A stretch of DNA of 47,731 bases from CAZTTG01 sp964615935 (GCA_964615935.1 CAZTTG010000050.1:1-47731); one strand, 5' to 3'. Positions 38,356 to 47,449 are shown, counted from the stretch's first letter. The notes: generated by a model not told the origin, from the sequence alone. Numbers and translations are program-made.

Positions 38356-39366
38356 ATGCAGGAACGGCGCATCGCGCTCGACGTGATGGGAGGGGACAAT
38401 GCCCCGGGCGCGCTCCTGCGCGGAGCGCAGGCGGCCACCTCCCCCTCCTCGGTCCACGGAATCTCCCCCGAGCGACTCCTGCTGGTGGGGGATCGGGAGG
38501 TCATCGAGGGGGGGCTGTCGGAGCTCGGGGGGAATCCGGGCTTCGCCGTGCAGCACGCCAGCCAGGTCGTGGAGATGAGCGAGTCGCCGGCCATCGCGCT
38601 GCGATCCAAGCGGGACTCCTCCATCGCGGTGTGCGCGCGCAGCATCAAGGATGGCCGGGCCGGCGCGCTGGTCAGCATGGGGAACACCGGGGCCGCGGTG
38701 GGTGCGTCCACCCTGAAGCTGGGGGCCCTGCGGGGCGCCCATCGGCCCGGGATCGCGGTCACCGTGGAGCTCTCCGGCAGCCCCGTGACCCTGCTCGACA
38801 TGGGCGCCAACATCGCCCCCCGCTCGCAGCACCTGCGTCAGTACGGCGTCATGGGCTCGGCCTTCGCGCGCAAGTGCCTGGGCATCGAGACGCCGCGCGT
38901 GGGACTCCTGAACATCGGCGAGGAGAGCACCAAGGGGACCGGCCTCCTGAAGGAGGCCCACGGCCTCCTGGAGCGCTCGCCGGTCCGCTTCGTGGGCAAC
39001 GTCGAGGCCTGCGACATCTTCCTCGAGCACGTGGACGTGGTGGTGACCGACGGCTTCACCGGCAACGTCGTGCTCAAGCTCCTGGAGGGCTTCGCGGGCT
39101 TCATGCTGAACCTGGTCCTCTCGGAGCTCAAGGCCCACGAGGTGGACTGGAGCCAGGAGGCCCTGGTCAACCTGCGGCGGCACATCGACTACGCCGAGTA
39201 CGGCGGAGCGCTGCTCCTGGGCGTCGATGGCACCGTGGTCATCGGCCACGGGCGCTCGGACGAGAACGCGGTGTGCAACGCCCTGGGGCAGGCGGCGCGG
39301 GCCCTGGATGGCGACGTCAACGAGGACATCGTGCAGGGCCTCGCTGGCCAGCTGGCCGACGCCTGA
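38356..39366 (+). CDS. plsX: phosphate acyltransferase PlsX
   Basis: Converts acyl-ACP and phosphate to acyl-phosphate, the donor for PlsY in phospholipid synthesis; a peripheral membrane protein. The 336-residue protein shows the N-terminal IALDVMGGDNAPGALLRGA, SMGNTGAAVGAST, LDMGANIAPRSQHLRQYGVMG and DVVVTDGFTGNVVLKLLEG. A UUCG-loop hairpin (39385-39398) follows the stop at 19 bases. It sits second in the fatty-acid cluster. Confidence 0.97.
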   Translation: MQERRIALDVMGGDNAPGALLRGAQAATSPSSVHGISPERLLLVGDREVIEGGLSELGGNPGFAVQHASQVVEMSESPAIALRSKRDSSIAVCARSIKDGRAGALVSMGNTGAAVGASTLKLGALRGAHRPGIAVTVELSGSPVTLLDMGANIAPRSQHLRQYGVMGSAFARKCLGIETPRVGLLNIGEESTKGTGLLKEAHGLLERSPVRFVGNVEACDIFLEHVDVVVTDGFTGNVVLKLLEGFAGFMLNLVLSELKAHEVDWSQEALVNLRRHIDYAEYGGALLLGVDGTVVIGHGRSDENAVCNALGQAARALDGDVNEDIVQGLAGQLADA

Positions 39367-39384
39367 GGCGGGGGCCGGAAATAT

Positions 39385-39426
39385 CCCGCTTCGGCGGGCG
39401 GGAATGCGCCTGCCGATCCCTAGAAT
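39385..39426 (+). promoter_or_regulatory. UUCG hairpin and possible internal promoter before fabH
   Basis: CCCGC-TTCG-GCGGG (39385-39398) is a very stable tetraloop hairpin. A good -10, TAGAAT (39421-39426), follows, but the -35 region is poor. It may partly terminate plsX messages and restart transcription for fabH. Confidence 0.35.
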
Positions 39427-39492
39427 CCCGTGACCGATGAAGCGCGGGCGGCCCCGGCGGGGCCGCCCGCGCGCAGACAGACAAGGTTGAAC

Positions 39493-40482
39493 ATGCCCTC
39501 CAGGATCCCCGTTGGCATCGCCGGAGTGGGCGCCTACGCGCCCGAGCGGGTCGTGACCAACGACCACTTCGTGCAGATGCTGGACACCTCCGACGAGTGG
39601 ATCGTCCAGCGGACCGGCATTCGCGAGCGGCGCTACGCCGCGGACGACGAGGCCACCTCGGACCTGTGCCTGAAGGCCTCCGCCATCGCCCTCGAGAGGG
39701 CCGGGATCGGGCCCGAGGACCTGGACCTGATCATCACCGGGACCGTGACCCCGGATCACATCCTGCCCTCGTGCGCAGCCCTCATCCAGGCGCGCCTGGG
39801 GGCGGTCAACGCCGCGGCCTTCGACGTGACCATGGCCTGCGCCGGCTTCCTGGCGGCGGTGCACATCGCCGAGGGCCTGGTGGCCTCCGGGGGAGCGCGC
39901 CGGGTCCTGGCGATAGGGGCCGAGACCCTCTCGCGCTACCTGGACTTCGAGGACCGGACCTCCTGCATCCTCTTCGGCGATGCCGCCGGGGCGGCGGTGG
40001 TGACCCCCCTCGAGGAATGCAATCAGGGCGAGATCCTGCGCTCGACCCTGGGCACGGACGGGACCGGCTTCGAGTTCATCCACGTGCCGGCCGGCGGCTC
40101 CCGCCTACCCACCTGCCGCGAGACGGTGGAGGCCCGCGAGCACCTCATCCGCATCCGGGGACGGGAGGTCTACCGCTTCGCCACCAGCACGATGAGCAAG
40201 CTGATCGCGGAGATGGCCGAGGGCCACGACCCCGACGAGATCGGCCTGGTGGTGCCCCACCAGGTGAACCTGCGCATCATCCAGGCGGCCATGGGCCGCC
40301 TCGGCTGGCCGCTGGACAAGTGCGTGGTCAACATCGAGAAGTACGGGAACACCTCGGCCGCCTCGGTGCCGCTGGCCCTCCAGGAGGCGCTCGAGGACGG
40401 GCGCGTCGAGAAGGGCAAGCTGCTGATCATGGTGGCCTTCGGCGGGGGGCTGACCTGGGGCGCCAACCTGGTGCGCTGGTAG
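39493..40482 (+). CDS. fabH: 3-oxoacyl-ACP synthase III
   Basis: Starts fatty-acid chains by condensing acetyl-CoA (or a branched primer) with malonyl-ACP. The 329-residue protein has the catalytic triad of the family: Cys in DVTMACAGFLAAVHIAEGL, His in VVPHQVNLRII and Asn in NIEKYGNTSAASVPLAL. The ATG at 39493 gives the normal N-terminus and follows AAGG; a GTG 63 bases upstream is possible but less likely. fabD starts 9 bases downstream. Confidence 0.96.
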   Translation: MPSRIPVGIAGVGAYAPERVVTNDHFVQMLDTSDEWIVQRTGIRERRYAADDEATSDLCLKASAIALERAGIGPEDLDLIITGTVTPDHILPSCAALIQARLGAVNAAAFDVTMACAGFLAAVHIAEGLVASGGARRVLAIGAETLSRYLDFEDRTSCILFGDAAGAAVVTPLEECNQGEILRSTLGTDGTGFEFIHVPAGGSRLPTCRETVEAREHLIRIRGREVYRFATSTMSKLIAEMAEGHDPDEIGLVVPHQVNLRIIQAAMGRLGWPLDKCVVNIEKYGNTSAASVPLALQEALEDGRVEKGKLLIMVAFGGGLTWGANLVRW

Positions 40483-40491
40483 GGGGAAGCC

Positions 40492-41415
40492 ATGGGTGAA
40501 GGAGTCCTCTTTCCGGGCCAGGGCGCCCAGCACGAGGGGATGGGCCGCGACTTCTGCGAGTCCTTCCCCACCGCCGCCGCGACCTTCGACCAGGCCAGCG
40601 AGGCCCTGGGCTTCTCCCTGCAGGAGGCCTGCTGGGAGCGCGGCGAGGAGGTCAACCGCACTGACGTCGCGCAGCCGGGGATCCTGGTCACCAGCGCCGC
40701 GGTGATGCGCGTCCTGCGCGAGCGCGGCCTGGACGCCGGGCGCTGCGGCATGACGGCCGGCTTGAGCCTGGGCGAGTACACCGCGCTGTGGTTCGCTGGC
40801 TCGCTCGACTTCGCCGACGCGGTGCGCCTGGTGCGGCTGCGCGGTGAGGCCATGCAGTCGGCCAGCGAGCAGTTCGAGAGCAGCATGACCAGCCTGATGG
40901 GCGCCACGCCCGAGCAGGCCCGGGCCCTGGCCGAGGTCGGCTCGGCCGCGGGGATCTGCGCGGTGGCCAACATGAACGCGCCGGGCCAGATCATCCTCTC
41001 GGGGGAGATCCCGGCGCTGGAGGCGGCCGAGGCGGCCGCCAAGGAGCACGGGGTGCGGCGCACGCGCCGGCTGGTGGTGGCCGGTGGATTCCACTCCGAG
41101 TGCATGCGTCCGGCCGCGGAGCGCCTCGAGACCGCCCTGGTCGAGGTGGAGATCCGCGCGCCGCGCATCCCCTTCGTCCCCAACGTCACCGGCGAGCCGG
41201 AGGCGGATCCGGAGCGGATCCGGGCCCACCTCGCCGCCCAGGTGTGCTCCCCGGTCCTCTGGGAGAAGAGCATGCGGTGGGCCCTGGAGCAGGGCCTGCG
41301 CGATTTCCTGGAGCCGGCCCCGGGCCGGGTGCTGGCGGGCCTGATGGGCAAGATCGACCGGGAGGCCCGGGTGCGCGCCGCGGCCGTGCCCGCCGACCTG
41401 GAGCCCGGGGATTGA
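40492..41415 (+). CDS. fabD: malonyl-CoA:ACP transacylase
   Basis: Transfers the malonyl group from CoA to acyl carrier protein. The 307-residue protein has the start GVLFPGQGAQHEGMG, the nucleophile motif GLSLGEYTAL, the arginine-containing RLRGEAMQ and the active-site histidine in GGFHSECM. All functional residues are present. fabG follows after 46 bases. Confidence 0.96.
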   Translation: MGEGVLFPGQGAQHEGMGRDFCESFPTAAATFDQASEALGFSLQEACWERGEEVNRTDVAQPGILVTSAAVMRVLRERGLDAGRCGMTAGLSLGEYTALWFAGSLDFADAVRLVRLRGEAMQSASEQFESSMTSLMGATPEQARALAEVGSAAGICAVANMNAPGQIILSGEIPALEAAEAAAKEHGVRRTRRLVVAGGFHSECMRPAAERLETALVEVEIRAPRIPFVPNVTGEPEADPERIRAHLAAQVCSPVLWEKSMRWALEQGLRDFLEPAPGRVLAGLMGKIDREARVRAAAVPADLEPGD

Positions 41416-41437
41416 GCTGAGGCCCCGGCGCTGGTTT

Positions 41438-41446
41438 TGATATAGG
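41438..41446 (+). promoter_or_regulatory. possible extended -10 element before fabG
   Basis: TGATATAGG stands 16 bases before the fabG ATG in a short AT-rich stretch, resembling an extended -10 (TGn-TATAnn). No -35 is apparent. A transcript from here would be almost leaderless. Confidence 0.3.
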
Positions 41447-41461
41447 TTAGCCGCGAAGATC

Positions 41462-42229
41462 ATGAGCACCCAAGCCCGAGAGACCCCCGAGCGCTGGCTG
41501 GCCGGCCGCGTGGCCCTGGTCACCGGCGCGGCCCGGGGGATCGGTCGCGCGATCGCCGAACAGCTGGCCTCGCGCGGAGCCGACCTGGCCTGCATCGACG
41601 TGGACGCCGAGCGCTGCGGGGCGACCGTCGAGGCCTGCAGCGCCCTGGGCGTGCGCGCGCAGGCCTGGGGGGTGGACGTGGCCGGCTCCGAAGGAGTCGC
41701 TGCGGTGGTCAAGGAGGTCCAGGAGGAGCTGGGCGGGCTGTACGTCCTGGTCAACAACGCCGGGATCACCCGGGACCAGATCCTCCTGCGCATGAGCGAG
41801 GAGGACTTCGACCGCGTGATCGAGGTCAACCTCAAGGGCGCCTGGAACTTCCTCAAGGCCGCCGCGCGGCCGCTGATGAAGTCCCACGGGCGCGTGGTGA
41901 ACATCGCCTCGGTGGTCGGCATCACCGGCAACGCGGGGCAGGGCAACTACGCGGCCAGCAAGGCCGGGCTGATCGCCCTGACGCGCTCGCTGGCCAAGGA
42001 GCTCGGGTCCCGGCAGGTGTGTGTCAACGCCGTGGCCCCGGGCTTCATCACGACGGACATGACCGCCGCCCTCGACGAGAAGGCCGCCACCGGGCTGCGC
42101 GAGGGGATCCTGCTGGACCGGCCCGGCCGGACCGAGGACGTGGCCCTCGCGGTGGACTACCTGGTGGGGCCCGGCGGGGCCTATGTGACCGGACAAACCC
42201 TCGTCGTGGACGGGGGATTGAGTATCTGA
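41462..42229 (+). CDS. fabG: 3-oxoacyl-ACP reductase
   Basis: NADPH-dependent first reduction of the elongation cycle. The 255-residue short-chain dehydrogenase has the cofactor motif TGAARGIG, the NNAGIT structural motif, the catalytic Ser in NIASVVG and YxxxK in NYAASKAG, and the FabG-typical ending VTGQTLVVDGGLSI. Ribosome-site strength is low. A strong hairpin at 42235-42263 follows at once and separates it from acpP. Confidence 0.95.
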   Translation: MSTQARETPERWLAGRVALVTGAARGIGRAIAEQLASRGADLACIDVDAERCGATVEACSALGVRAQAWGVDVAGSEGVAAVVKEVQEELGGLYVLVNNAGITRDQILLRMSEEDFDRVIEVNLKGAWNFLKAAARPLMKSHGRVVNIASVVGITGNAGQGNYAASKAGLIALTRSLAKELGSRQVCVNAVAPGFITTDMTAALDEKAATGLREGILLDRPGRTEDVALAVDYLVGPGGAYVTGQTLVVDGGLSI

Positions 42230-42234
42230 GCACC

Positions 42235-42263
42235 GGATCCCGCACCGTGTGGGGTCGGGATCC
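42235..42263. terminator. hairpin between fabG and acpP
   Basis: GGATCCCG and CGGGATCC form a perfect 8-bp stem with inner ACC/GGT pairing, six bases after the fabG stop. No T-tract follows, so it may attenuate or protect message ends and help set the different level needed for acyl carrier protein. Confidence 0.5.
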
Positions 42264-42313
42264 TGGAACCATCGTCTGGAATGAGCGAAGAATCAGCTCG
42301 TGGAGTAGAAACG

Positions 42314-42553
42314 GTGACGAATCCTTCGATCGAAGAACGGGTGATCAAGATCGTATGCGACCAGATGGGGACCACCCCTGACAAGGTCACGATGGAGACC
42401 TCCTTCATCAACGACCTTGGGGCGGATTCCCTCGACACGGTCGAGCTCGTCATGGAGTTCGAAGACGAGTTCGAGATCTCGATTCCCGACGAGGACGCCG
42501 AGAAGATCCAGTCGGTCGGCAACGCGGTCGAGTACATCACCTCCAAGTGCTGA
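42314..42553 (+). CDS. acpP: acyl carrier protein
   Basis: A 79-residue acidic helical carrier; phosphopantetheine attaches to the Ser in GADSLDTVELVMEFEDEF. The body (IEERVIKIVCDQMG to EYITSKC) is typical. I start it at GTG 42314 because GGAG stands eight bases before it and the length matches the family. An ATG at 42281 would add 11 residues and has only a weak ribosome site. It works with every fab product around it. Confidence 0.95.
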   Translation: MTNPSIEERVIKIVCDQMGTTPDKVTMETSFINDLGADSLDTVELVMEFEDEFEISIPDEDAEKIQSVGNAVEYITSKC

Positions 42554-42683
42554 TCCCGGCCGCGGAGTTGGCCGCCGGCCCGGCCTCCTCGCCCGCGGGC
42601 GGGAGTGTCGGGTGCTCGGCTCTGGCCGGGCGGCGGACCGCGGCGGGGAACCCGACAGCCGGGGAGACAGAACGGAGCTAAGC

Positions 42684-43931
42684 ATGCGTCGAGTGGCCAT
42701 CACCGGGGTGGGCACCATGAATGCCCTGGGCAATGACGCCGAGACCTCCTTCCGGCGCATGCTGGGCGGTGAGAACGGCATCGAGACCATCACCTCCTGG
42801 GACACCAGCGAATACCCGGTGCACTTCGCGGCCAACGTGAAGTGCGACCTGGGCGAGCACTTCTCCAAGCCCGACCACCGCAAGCTCGATCCCTTCGTCA
42901 TGTACGCCCTGCTCTCCACCCGGGAGGCCCTGCGGGACGCCGGTCTGGAGGACGTGGCCTCGGATCCCCCCGAGCAGCGGGAGCGCTACGGCTGCATCAT
43001 CGGCACGGGGATCGGCGGCCTGCAGGGGATCGAGCAGCAGTTCCTGACCCTGATGGAGAAGGGACCGCGGCGGGTCAGCCCGCACTTCATCCCGCGCATC
43101 ATGGCCAACGCGATCACCGGTCAGGTGGCCATCGCGCACGGCCTCCTGGGCACCAGCTTCACCACCATCAGCGCCTGCGCCTCGGCCGGCCACGCCATGG
43201 GCATGGCCCTGCACGCGATCCAGCTGGGCGAGGCCGACCTGGTGGTGACCGGGGGCGCCGAGTCGGCCAACACCCCCCTGGGGCTCTCCGGCTTCTCGGC
43301 CGCCAAGGCCCTCTCGACCCGCAACGAGGCCCCCCACGAGGCATCGCGCCCCTTCGATCGGGACCGCGACGGCTTCGTCATGGGGGAGGGCAGCGGCGTC
43401 CTGATCTTCGAGGAGATGGAGCGGGCCCGCGCCCGGGGGGCGAGGATCTACGCCGAGGTCAAGGGCTACGGCTCGACCGACGACGCCTTCCACATGACCG
43501 CCCCCCGAGAGGACGGCGACGGCGCCGCGCGGGCCTTCATCCTGGCCCTGGAGCGGGCCGGGGTGGCGCCCGAGCAGGTGGACTACGTCAACGCCCACGG
43601 CACCAGCACCAAGTACAACGACGTCATGGAGACCGTGGCGCTGAAGAGGGTCTTCGGCGACCACGCCCGCAAGCTGGCCATCTCCTCCACCAAGTCCATG
43701 GTGGGGCACCTGCTGGGCGCCTCCGCGGCGGTCGAGATGGTGGCCACCGTCCTGAGCATCCACAAGGGAGTGGCTCACCCCACCCGCAACCTGGCGAACC
43801 CCGATCCGGCGTGCGACCTGGACTACATCCCCGGCTCCGCGCGCGAGATGAAGATCCGCAACGCCCTGAGCAACTCGCTGGGCTTCGGGGGCCACAACGT
43901 CTCGATCTGCATCGGTCAACCCGACGAGTGA
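42684..43931 (+). CDS. fabF: 3-oxoacyl-ACP synthase II
   Basis: Elongating condensing enzyme of type II fatty-acid synthesis. The 415-residue protein has the nucleophile SACASAGHAM, the two histidines in NAHGTSTKYND and GHLLGASAAVE, the lysine in STKSMVGHL, and the NSLGFGGHN C-terminus. The ATG at 42684 follows CGGAG. FabB cannot be fully excluded, but FabF is the usual partner of acpP in this order. Confidence 0.96.
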   Translation: MRRVAITGVGTMNALGNDAETSFRRMLGGENGIETITSWDTSEYPVHFAANVKCDLGEHFSKPDHRKLDPFVMYALLSTREALRDAGLEDVASDPPEQRERYGCIIGTGIGGLQGIEQQFLTLMEKGPRRVSPHFIPRIMANAITGQVAIAHGLLGTSFTTISACASAGHAMGMALHAIQLGEADLVVTGGAESANTPLGLSGFSAAKALSTRNEAPHEASRPFDRDRDGFVMGEGSGVLIFEEMERARARGARIYAEVKGYGSTDDAFHMTAPREDGDGAARAFILALERAGVAPEQVDYVNAHGTSTKYNDVMETVALKRVFGDHARKLAISSTKSMVGHLLGASAAVEMVATVLSIHKGVAHPTRNLANPDPACDLDYIPGSAREMKIRNALSNSLGFGGHNVSICIGQPDE

Positions 43932-43954
43932 CCCGTCCCGGGAAAGGGGCTCAA

Positions 43955-44326
43955 ATGGACCCGAGATTTCAGGAGCTGCTGCACGAGTACAAGCTGGAGG
44001 TCTACCGGGCCCAGCACGATCGCCAGAACCTCGAGGAGATCACCGCCGCCTGTCTCGACATCACCGAGGACGTGCTGCAGAAGAAGTACAAGTACCACTT
44101 CCACCAGCTCCCCGACGCCAACCGGGCCGAGATCATCAACATGATCAACAACTACACCCGGGAGGCGATCCTGCCCCCCGTGGTGGAGAGCCTGGTGGGG
44201 CGCTACGTGCGGCTCGAGCGGCGCTTCGACGCCCTGGCCGGCCTGATGGAGAGGATCCTCGAGGCGCTCTCGCGCCAGGCCGAGCCGACGGGCACGGCCT
44301 CCTCGACGGCCGGCGAGGGGAGCTAG
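43955..44326 (+). CDS. small helical protein of unknown function
   Basis: A 123-residue protein, almost entirely predicted helical, with HEYKLEVYRAQHDRQNLEEITAACLDI, several Tyr/Lys/His residues in a row (QKKYKYHFHQLPD) and a C-terminal leucine-rich helix (LERRFDALAGLMERILEALS). It has no signal, no cysteine pair and no known motif. It begins 23 bases after fabF behind GGAAAGGGG, so it is translated from the fab message. I do not recognise it; a lineage-specific accessory of lipid synthesis is only a guess. Confidence 0.65.
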   Translation: MDPRFQELLHEYKLEVYRAQHDRQNLEEITAACLDITEDVLQKKYKYHFHQLPDANRAEIINMINNYTREAILPPVVESLVGRYVRLERRFDALAGLMERILEALSRQAEPTGTASSTAGEGS

Positions 44327-44338
44327 CCCCGGCGGACC

Positions 44339-45307
44339 GTGCGCGCTCTGGTGGTGGACGCGGGCCGGGTGGCCTTCTGCGGGGACCGGGCGGCTCCCCG
44401 CCGGGAGGCCGGCGAGGCGCGGGTGCGCGTGCGCTGCGCCGGGGTGTGCTCCACCGACCTCGCGCTGGTGCGGGGCTACATGGGCTTCTCGGGGATCCCC
44501 GGCCACGAGTTCGTGGGCGAGGCCCTGGACGGGCCGCACCGCGGGCGCCGGGTGGTGGGGGAGATCAACGCCGCCTGCGGCGCCTGCGACACCTGCCGCG
44601 CCGGCCGGCCCCGGCACTGCCCCGAGCGAACGGTGCTGGGCCTGCTGGGCCGGGGGGGGGCCTTCGCCGAGGAGCTGTGCCTGCCGGCCGGCAACCTGCA
44701 CCCGGTGCCCGACTCCGTGCCCGACGAGCGCGCCGTCTTCGTCGAGCCCCTGGCGGCGGCCTTCGAGATCGCCGAGCAGGTAGAGCTGCGCGCGGGCCTG
44801 CGGGCGCTGGTCGCCGGCGACGGACGGCTGGGGATCCTGTGCGCGCAGGTGCTGCGGCTGGCCGGCCTGGAGGTGACCCTGGCCGGCCGCCACCCCGAGC
44901 GGGCGCGGTGGCTGCCGGCGGGGATCGCTCATCGCACCGACCTGCTCGAGGGGCAGTCGCCGGCGGGAGAGGCTCCGTGGGAGCTGGCGGTGGAGGCGAC
45001 CGGGGATCCCGCCGTCCTCCCGCGGCTCCTGGCGCGGATGCGCCCGGGGGGGACGGTGGTGCTCAAGACCACCAGCGAGCGCTCCGCCCCGCTGGACCTG
45101 GCCCCGGCCGTGGTGAACGAGCTGACGCTGGTGGGCTCGCGCTGCGGGCCCTTCGAGCCGGCTCTGGCGGCGCTGGCGACCGGGCAGGTGGTTGTGGAGC
45201 CGATGGTCCAGGCGCGATACTCCCTGGAGAACGGCGCCGCGGCGCTGGCGCACGCCGCGCGCCCGGGCGTCCTGAAGGTCCTCATCGACGTGGAGGAGAT
45301 CTCGTGA
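44339..45307 (+). CDS. zinc-dependent alcohol dehydrogenase-like (MDR) protein
   Basis: A 322-residue medium-chain dehydrogenase. The catalytic zinc ligands are C37 and H56 (with E57), and four cysteines C80, C83, C86 and C94 form the structural zinc lobe. The cofactor fold is present, but its usual GxGxxG reads AGDGRLG, so nucleotide binding may be altered. The start is a GTG at 44339; GGA precedes it, and the stop overlaps the next start (GTGA). The substrate is unknown; sorbitol/threonine-type dehydrogenases are the nearest in appearance. Confidence 0.85.
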   Translation: MRALVVDAGRVAFCGDRAAPRREAGEARVRVRCAGVCSTDLALVRGYMGFSGIPGHEFVGEALDGPHRGRRVVGEINAACGACDTCRAGRPRHCPERTVLGLLGRGGAFAEELCLPAGNLHPVPDSVPDERAVFVEPLAAAFEIAEQVELRAGLRALVAGDGRLGILCAQVLRLAGLEVTLAGRHPERARWLPAGIAHRTDLLEGQSPAGEAPWELAVEATGDPAVLPRLLARMRPGGTVVLKTTSERSAPLDLAPAVVNELTLVGSRCGPFEPALAALATGQVVVEPMVQARYSLENGAAALAHAARPGVLKVLIDVEEIS

Positions 45308-46713
45308 GCCATACCGAAACGGCGCGGGCCCTGGAGCTCCGCGAGCTGTGCGAGCGGCACGGCCAGGGGCACGTCTTCCGGGCCTGGGATCAGCTCGACG
45401 AGGCCGCGCGCGGCCGGCTCCTCTCCCAGGTGGCCGGCCTGGACCTGGAGCTGGTGGACCACCTGCGCTCGCTGATCGACGGGCCGGAGGCGCACCCCGC
45501 CTCCCAGCGGATCGAGCCTCCCGACGTGTTCCCCCTCGAGCGGGGCCCGGACGAAAAGCGGCGGGCGCGCGAGGCGGTGGAGCGGGGGGAGGAGCTGCTG
45601 CGCGCCGGCAAGGTGGGCTACCTGACGGTCGCCGGGGGGCAGGCCTCGCGGCTGGGCTACGACGGCCCCAAGGGGACCTTCCCCGTGGGCCCGGTCACCG
45701 ACCGCTCCCTCTTCGAGCTCCTGGCCCACCGCCTGGTCGCGGCGCGAGAGCGCTACGGCGCGCGCACGCCCTGGTACGTGATGACCTCCCCGGCCAACGA
45801 CGCGGACACGCGGGCCTTCTTCGAGGAGCACGGCACCTTCGGGCTGGAGGCGGAGGACCTCTTCTTCTTCGCCCAGGGCATGAACCCGGCCCTGGACCGG
45901 CAGGGGCGCATCCTGATGCAGGGCCCCGATCGGCTCTTCCTGGCGCCCGACGGCCACGGCGGCGTGCTGCTCGCCCTGGCCCGCTCGGGCGGACTCGACC
46001 ACGCCCGCGAGCGGGGCATCGAGCAGCTCTCCTACTTCCAGGTGGACAACCCCCTGGTGCGTCCGGCCGATCCCCTGTTCATCGGCCTGCACGCCGGAGC
46101 CGGCGCGGGCATGTCGGCCAAGGCGGTGTCCAAGCGCGACGCGGCCGAGAAGGTGGGGGTGCTGGGCCGGGTGGACGGCAAGATGGGCTGCATCGAGTAC
46201 TCGGACCTGCCCGGGGAGCAGCGCGAGGCTCGCGACGCGGAGGGGCGGCTGCTCTTCCGCGCTGGCAACATCGCGGTGCACGTCCTGGCGCTGGAGTTCG
46301 TGGAGGAGGTGACGCGCGGGGACCTCGAGCTTCCCTGGCACCTGGCGCGCAAGAGCATGCGCGTCTTCCAGGACGGCGCCGAGCGGGAGGTCGAGGGGGT
46401 CAAGTTCGAGACCTTCGTCTTCGACGCCCTGGAGCGCTCGCCCGCCAGCGTCATCCTGGAGGTGGAGCGATCCCGGGAGTTCAGCCCGGTCAAGAACGCG
46501 CAGGGCCAGGACTCTCCGGCCACCACCCGCCGCGACCTGTGTGCCCTCTTCGCGGGCTGGGTGGAGGCCGCGGGGCTGCCCCTGCCGGAGCCGGACGCCG
46601 AGGGCGTGCGGCCGCTCGAGGTGGACCCCGTCCTGGCGGAGGACCGCGAGGGCTTCCTGGCGCGCCTCCCCCTCGAGCCCCGGCGGTCCGAGCGGGGCCA
46701 CCTCTACGAGTGA
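45304..46713 (+). CDS. UDP-N-acetylglucosamine/UDP-sugar pyrophosphorylase, eukaryote-like
   Basis: A 469-residue UDPGP-family nucleotidyltransferase of the UAP1 type. The uridine-binding signature is LTVAGGQASRLGYDGPKGTFPVG (107-129); further landmarks are YVMTSPAND, FFFAQGMNPAL, YFQVDNPLV and the KFETFVFDAL region with EFSPVKNAQG. The family joins UTP to a sugar-1-phosphate to form UDP-GlcNAc or related sugars. Unlike bacterial GlmU it has no left-handed beta-helix acetyltransferase domain, so GlcNAc-1-P would have to be made elsewhere. It starts at a GTG coupled to the dehydrogenase stop. Confidence 0.88.
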   Translation: MSHTETARALELRELCERHGQGHVFRAWDQLDEAARGRLLSQVAGLDLELVDHLRSLIDGPEAHPASQRIEPPDVFPLERGPDEKRRAREAVERGEELLRAGKVGYLTVAGGQASRLGYDGPKGTFPVGPVTDRSLFELLAHRLVAARERYGARTPWYVMTSPANDADTRAFFEEHGTFGLEAEDLFFFAQGMNPALDRQGRILMQGPDRLFLAPDGHGGVLLALARSGGLDHARERGIEQLSYFQVDNPLVRPADPLFIGLHAGAGAGMSAKAVSKRDAAEKVGVLGRVDGKMGCIEYSDLPGEQREARDAEGRLLFRAGNIAVHVLALEFVEEVTRGDLELPWHLARKSMRVFQDGAEREVEGVKFETFVFDALERSPASVILEVERSREFSPVKNAQGQDSPATTRRDLCALFAGWVEAAGLPLPEPDAEGVRPLEVDPVLAEDREGFLARLPLEPRRSERGHLYE

Positions 46714-46723
46714 GCCCGGTGGC

Positions 46724-47443
46724 ATGAACGCGAGCTACGAAGCGGGCGATCGCCTCCGGGTCGCGGTGGTGGGCGCCCGGGGCCGCATGGGCCGCTACGC
46801 CTGCGAGCTGATCCGGGGCCGGGAGGACTGGGAGCTCGCGGGCGCCTTCGACCGGGAGGATCCCTGGCGCGAGCAGGTGGCGGCGTCGGGAGCGCAGGTG
46901 GCTCTCGAGCTCACCGTGGCCGGCCAGGGTGCGCGCCACGGGATGGAGCTCCTGGAGGCGGGGGTTCGGCCGGTGATCGGCACCAGCGGGGTGAGCGTCA
47001 CCGAGACCGAGGAGCTCGACCGTCGAGCGCGCGAGCTGGGTCTGGGGGGGGTGGTCGTGCCCAACTTCAGCCTGGGGATGTACGTCCTGCAGCGCGCCGC
47101 CGTGCAGGCCTCGCACGTCCTGCGGCAGGTGGAGATCCTGGAGCTGCACCACGACCGCAAGGCGGACGCGCCCTCGGGGACCGCGCTGGAGACGGCGAGG
47201 CTGATCGAGGCCGAGCCGGGCGGGGGGCAGCATGCGTCGGGCTCCATCCCCATCCACTCGGTGCGGCTGCCGGGGCTGTACGCGCATCAGGAGGTGCTGC
47301 TGGGAGGGCCCGGGGAGGTCTTGAGCCTGCGGCACGACATGCTGGGGCCGGAGGCCTTCGGGCCGGGGATCCTGGCAGCCGTGGCCTGGGCCGCGCGGGC
47401 GACGGGTGTCGCGAGGGGGATCGGGGCCGTGCTGGTGGGGTGA
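46724..47443 (+). CDS. dapB: 4-hydroxy-tetrahydrodipicolinate reductase
   Basis: Second committed step of the diaminopimelate/lysine pathway, supplying cross-links of peptidoglycan. The 239-residue protein has the NAD(P) loop VVGARGRMGRYA (15-26), GTSGVS, PNFSLGMYVLQ and the substrate motif ELHHDRKADAPSGTA (140-154) with its histidine pair and lysine. It is slightly shorter than the E. coli enzyme (273). It lies 10 bases after the pyrophosphorylase gene, so two cell-wall precursors may be supplied from one transcript. A strong hairpin follows seven bases after the stop. Confidence 0.95.
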   Translation: MNASYEAGDRLRVAVVGARGRMGRYACELIRGREDWELAGAFDREDPWREQVAASGAQVALELTVAGQGARHGMELLEAGVRPVIGTSGVSVTETEELDRRARELGLGGVVVPNFSLGMYVLQRAAVQASHVLRQVEILELHHDRKADAPSGTALETARLIEAEPGGGQHASGSIPIHSVRLPGLYAHQEVLLGGPGEVLSLRHDMLGPEAFGPGILAAVAWAARATGVARGIGAVLVG

Positions 47444-47449
47444 CTCCTC

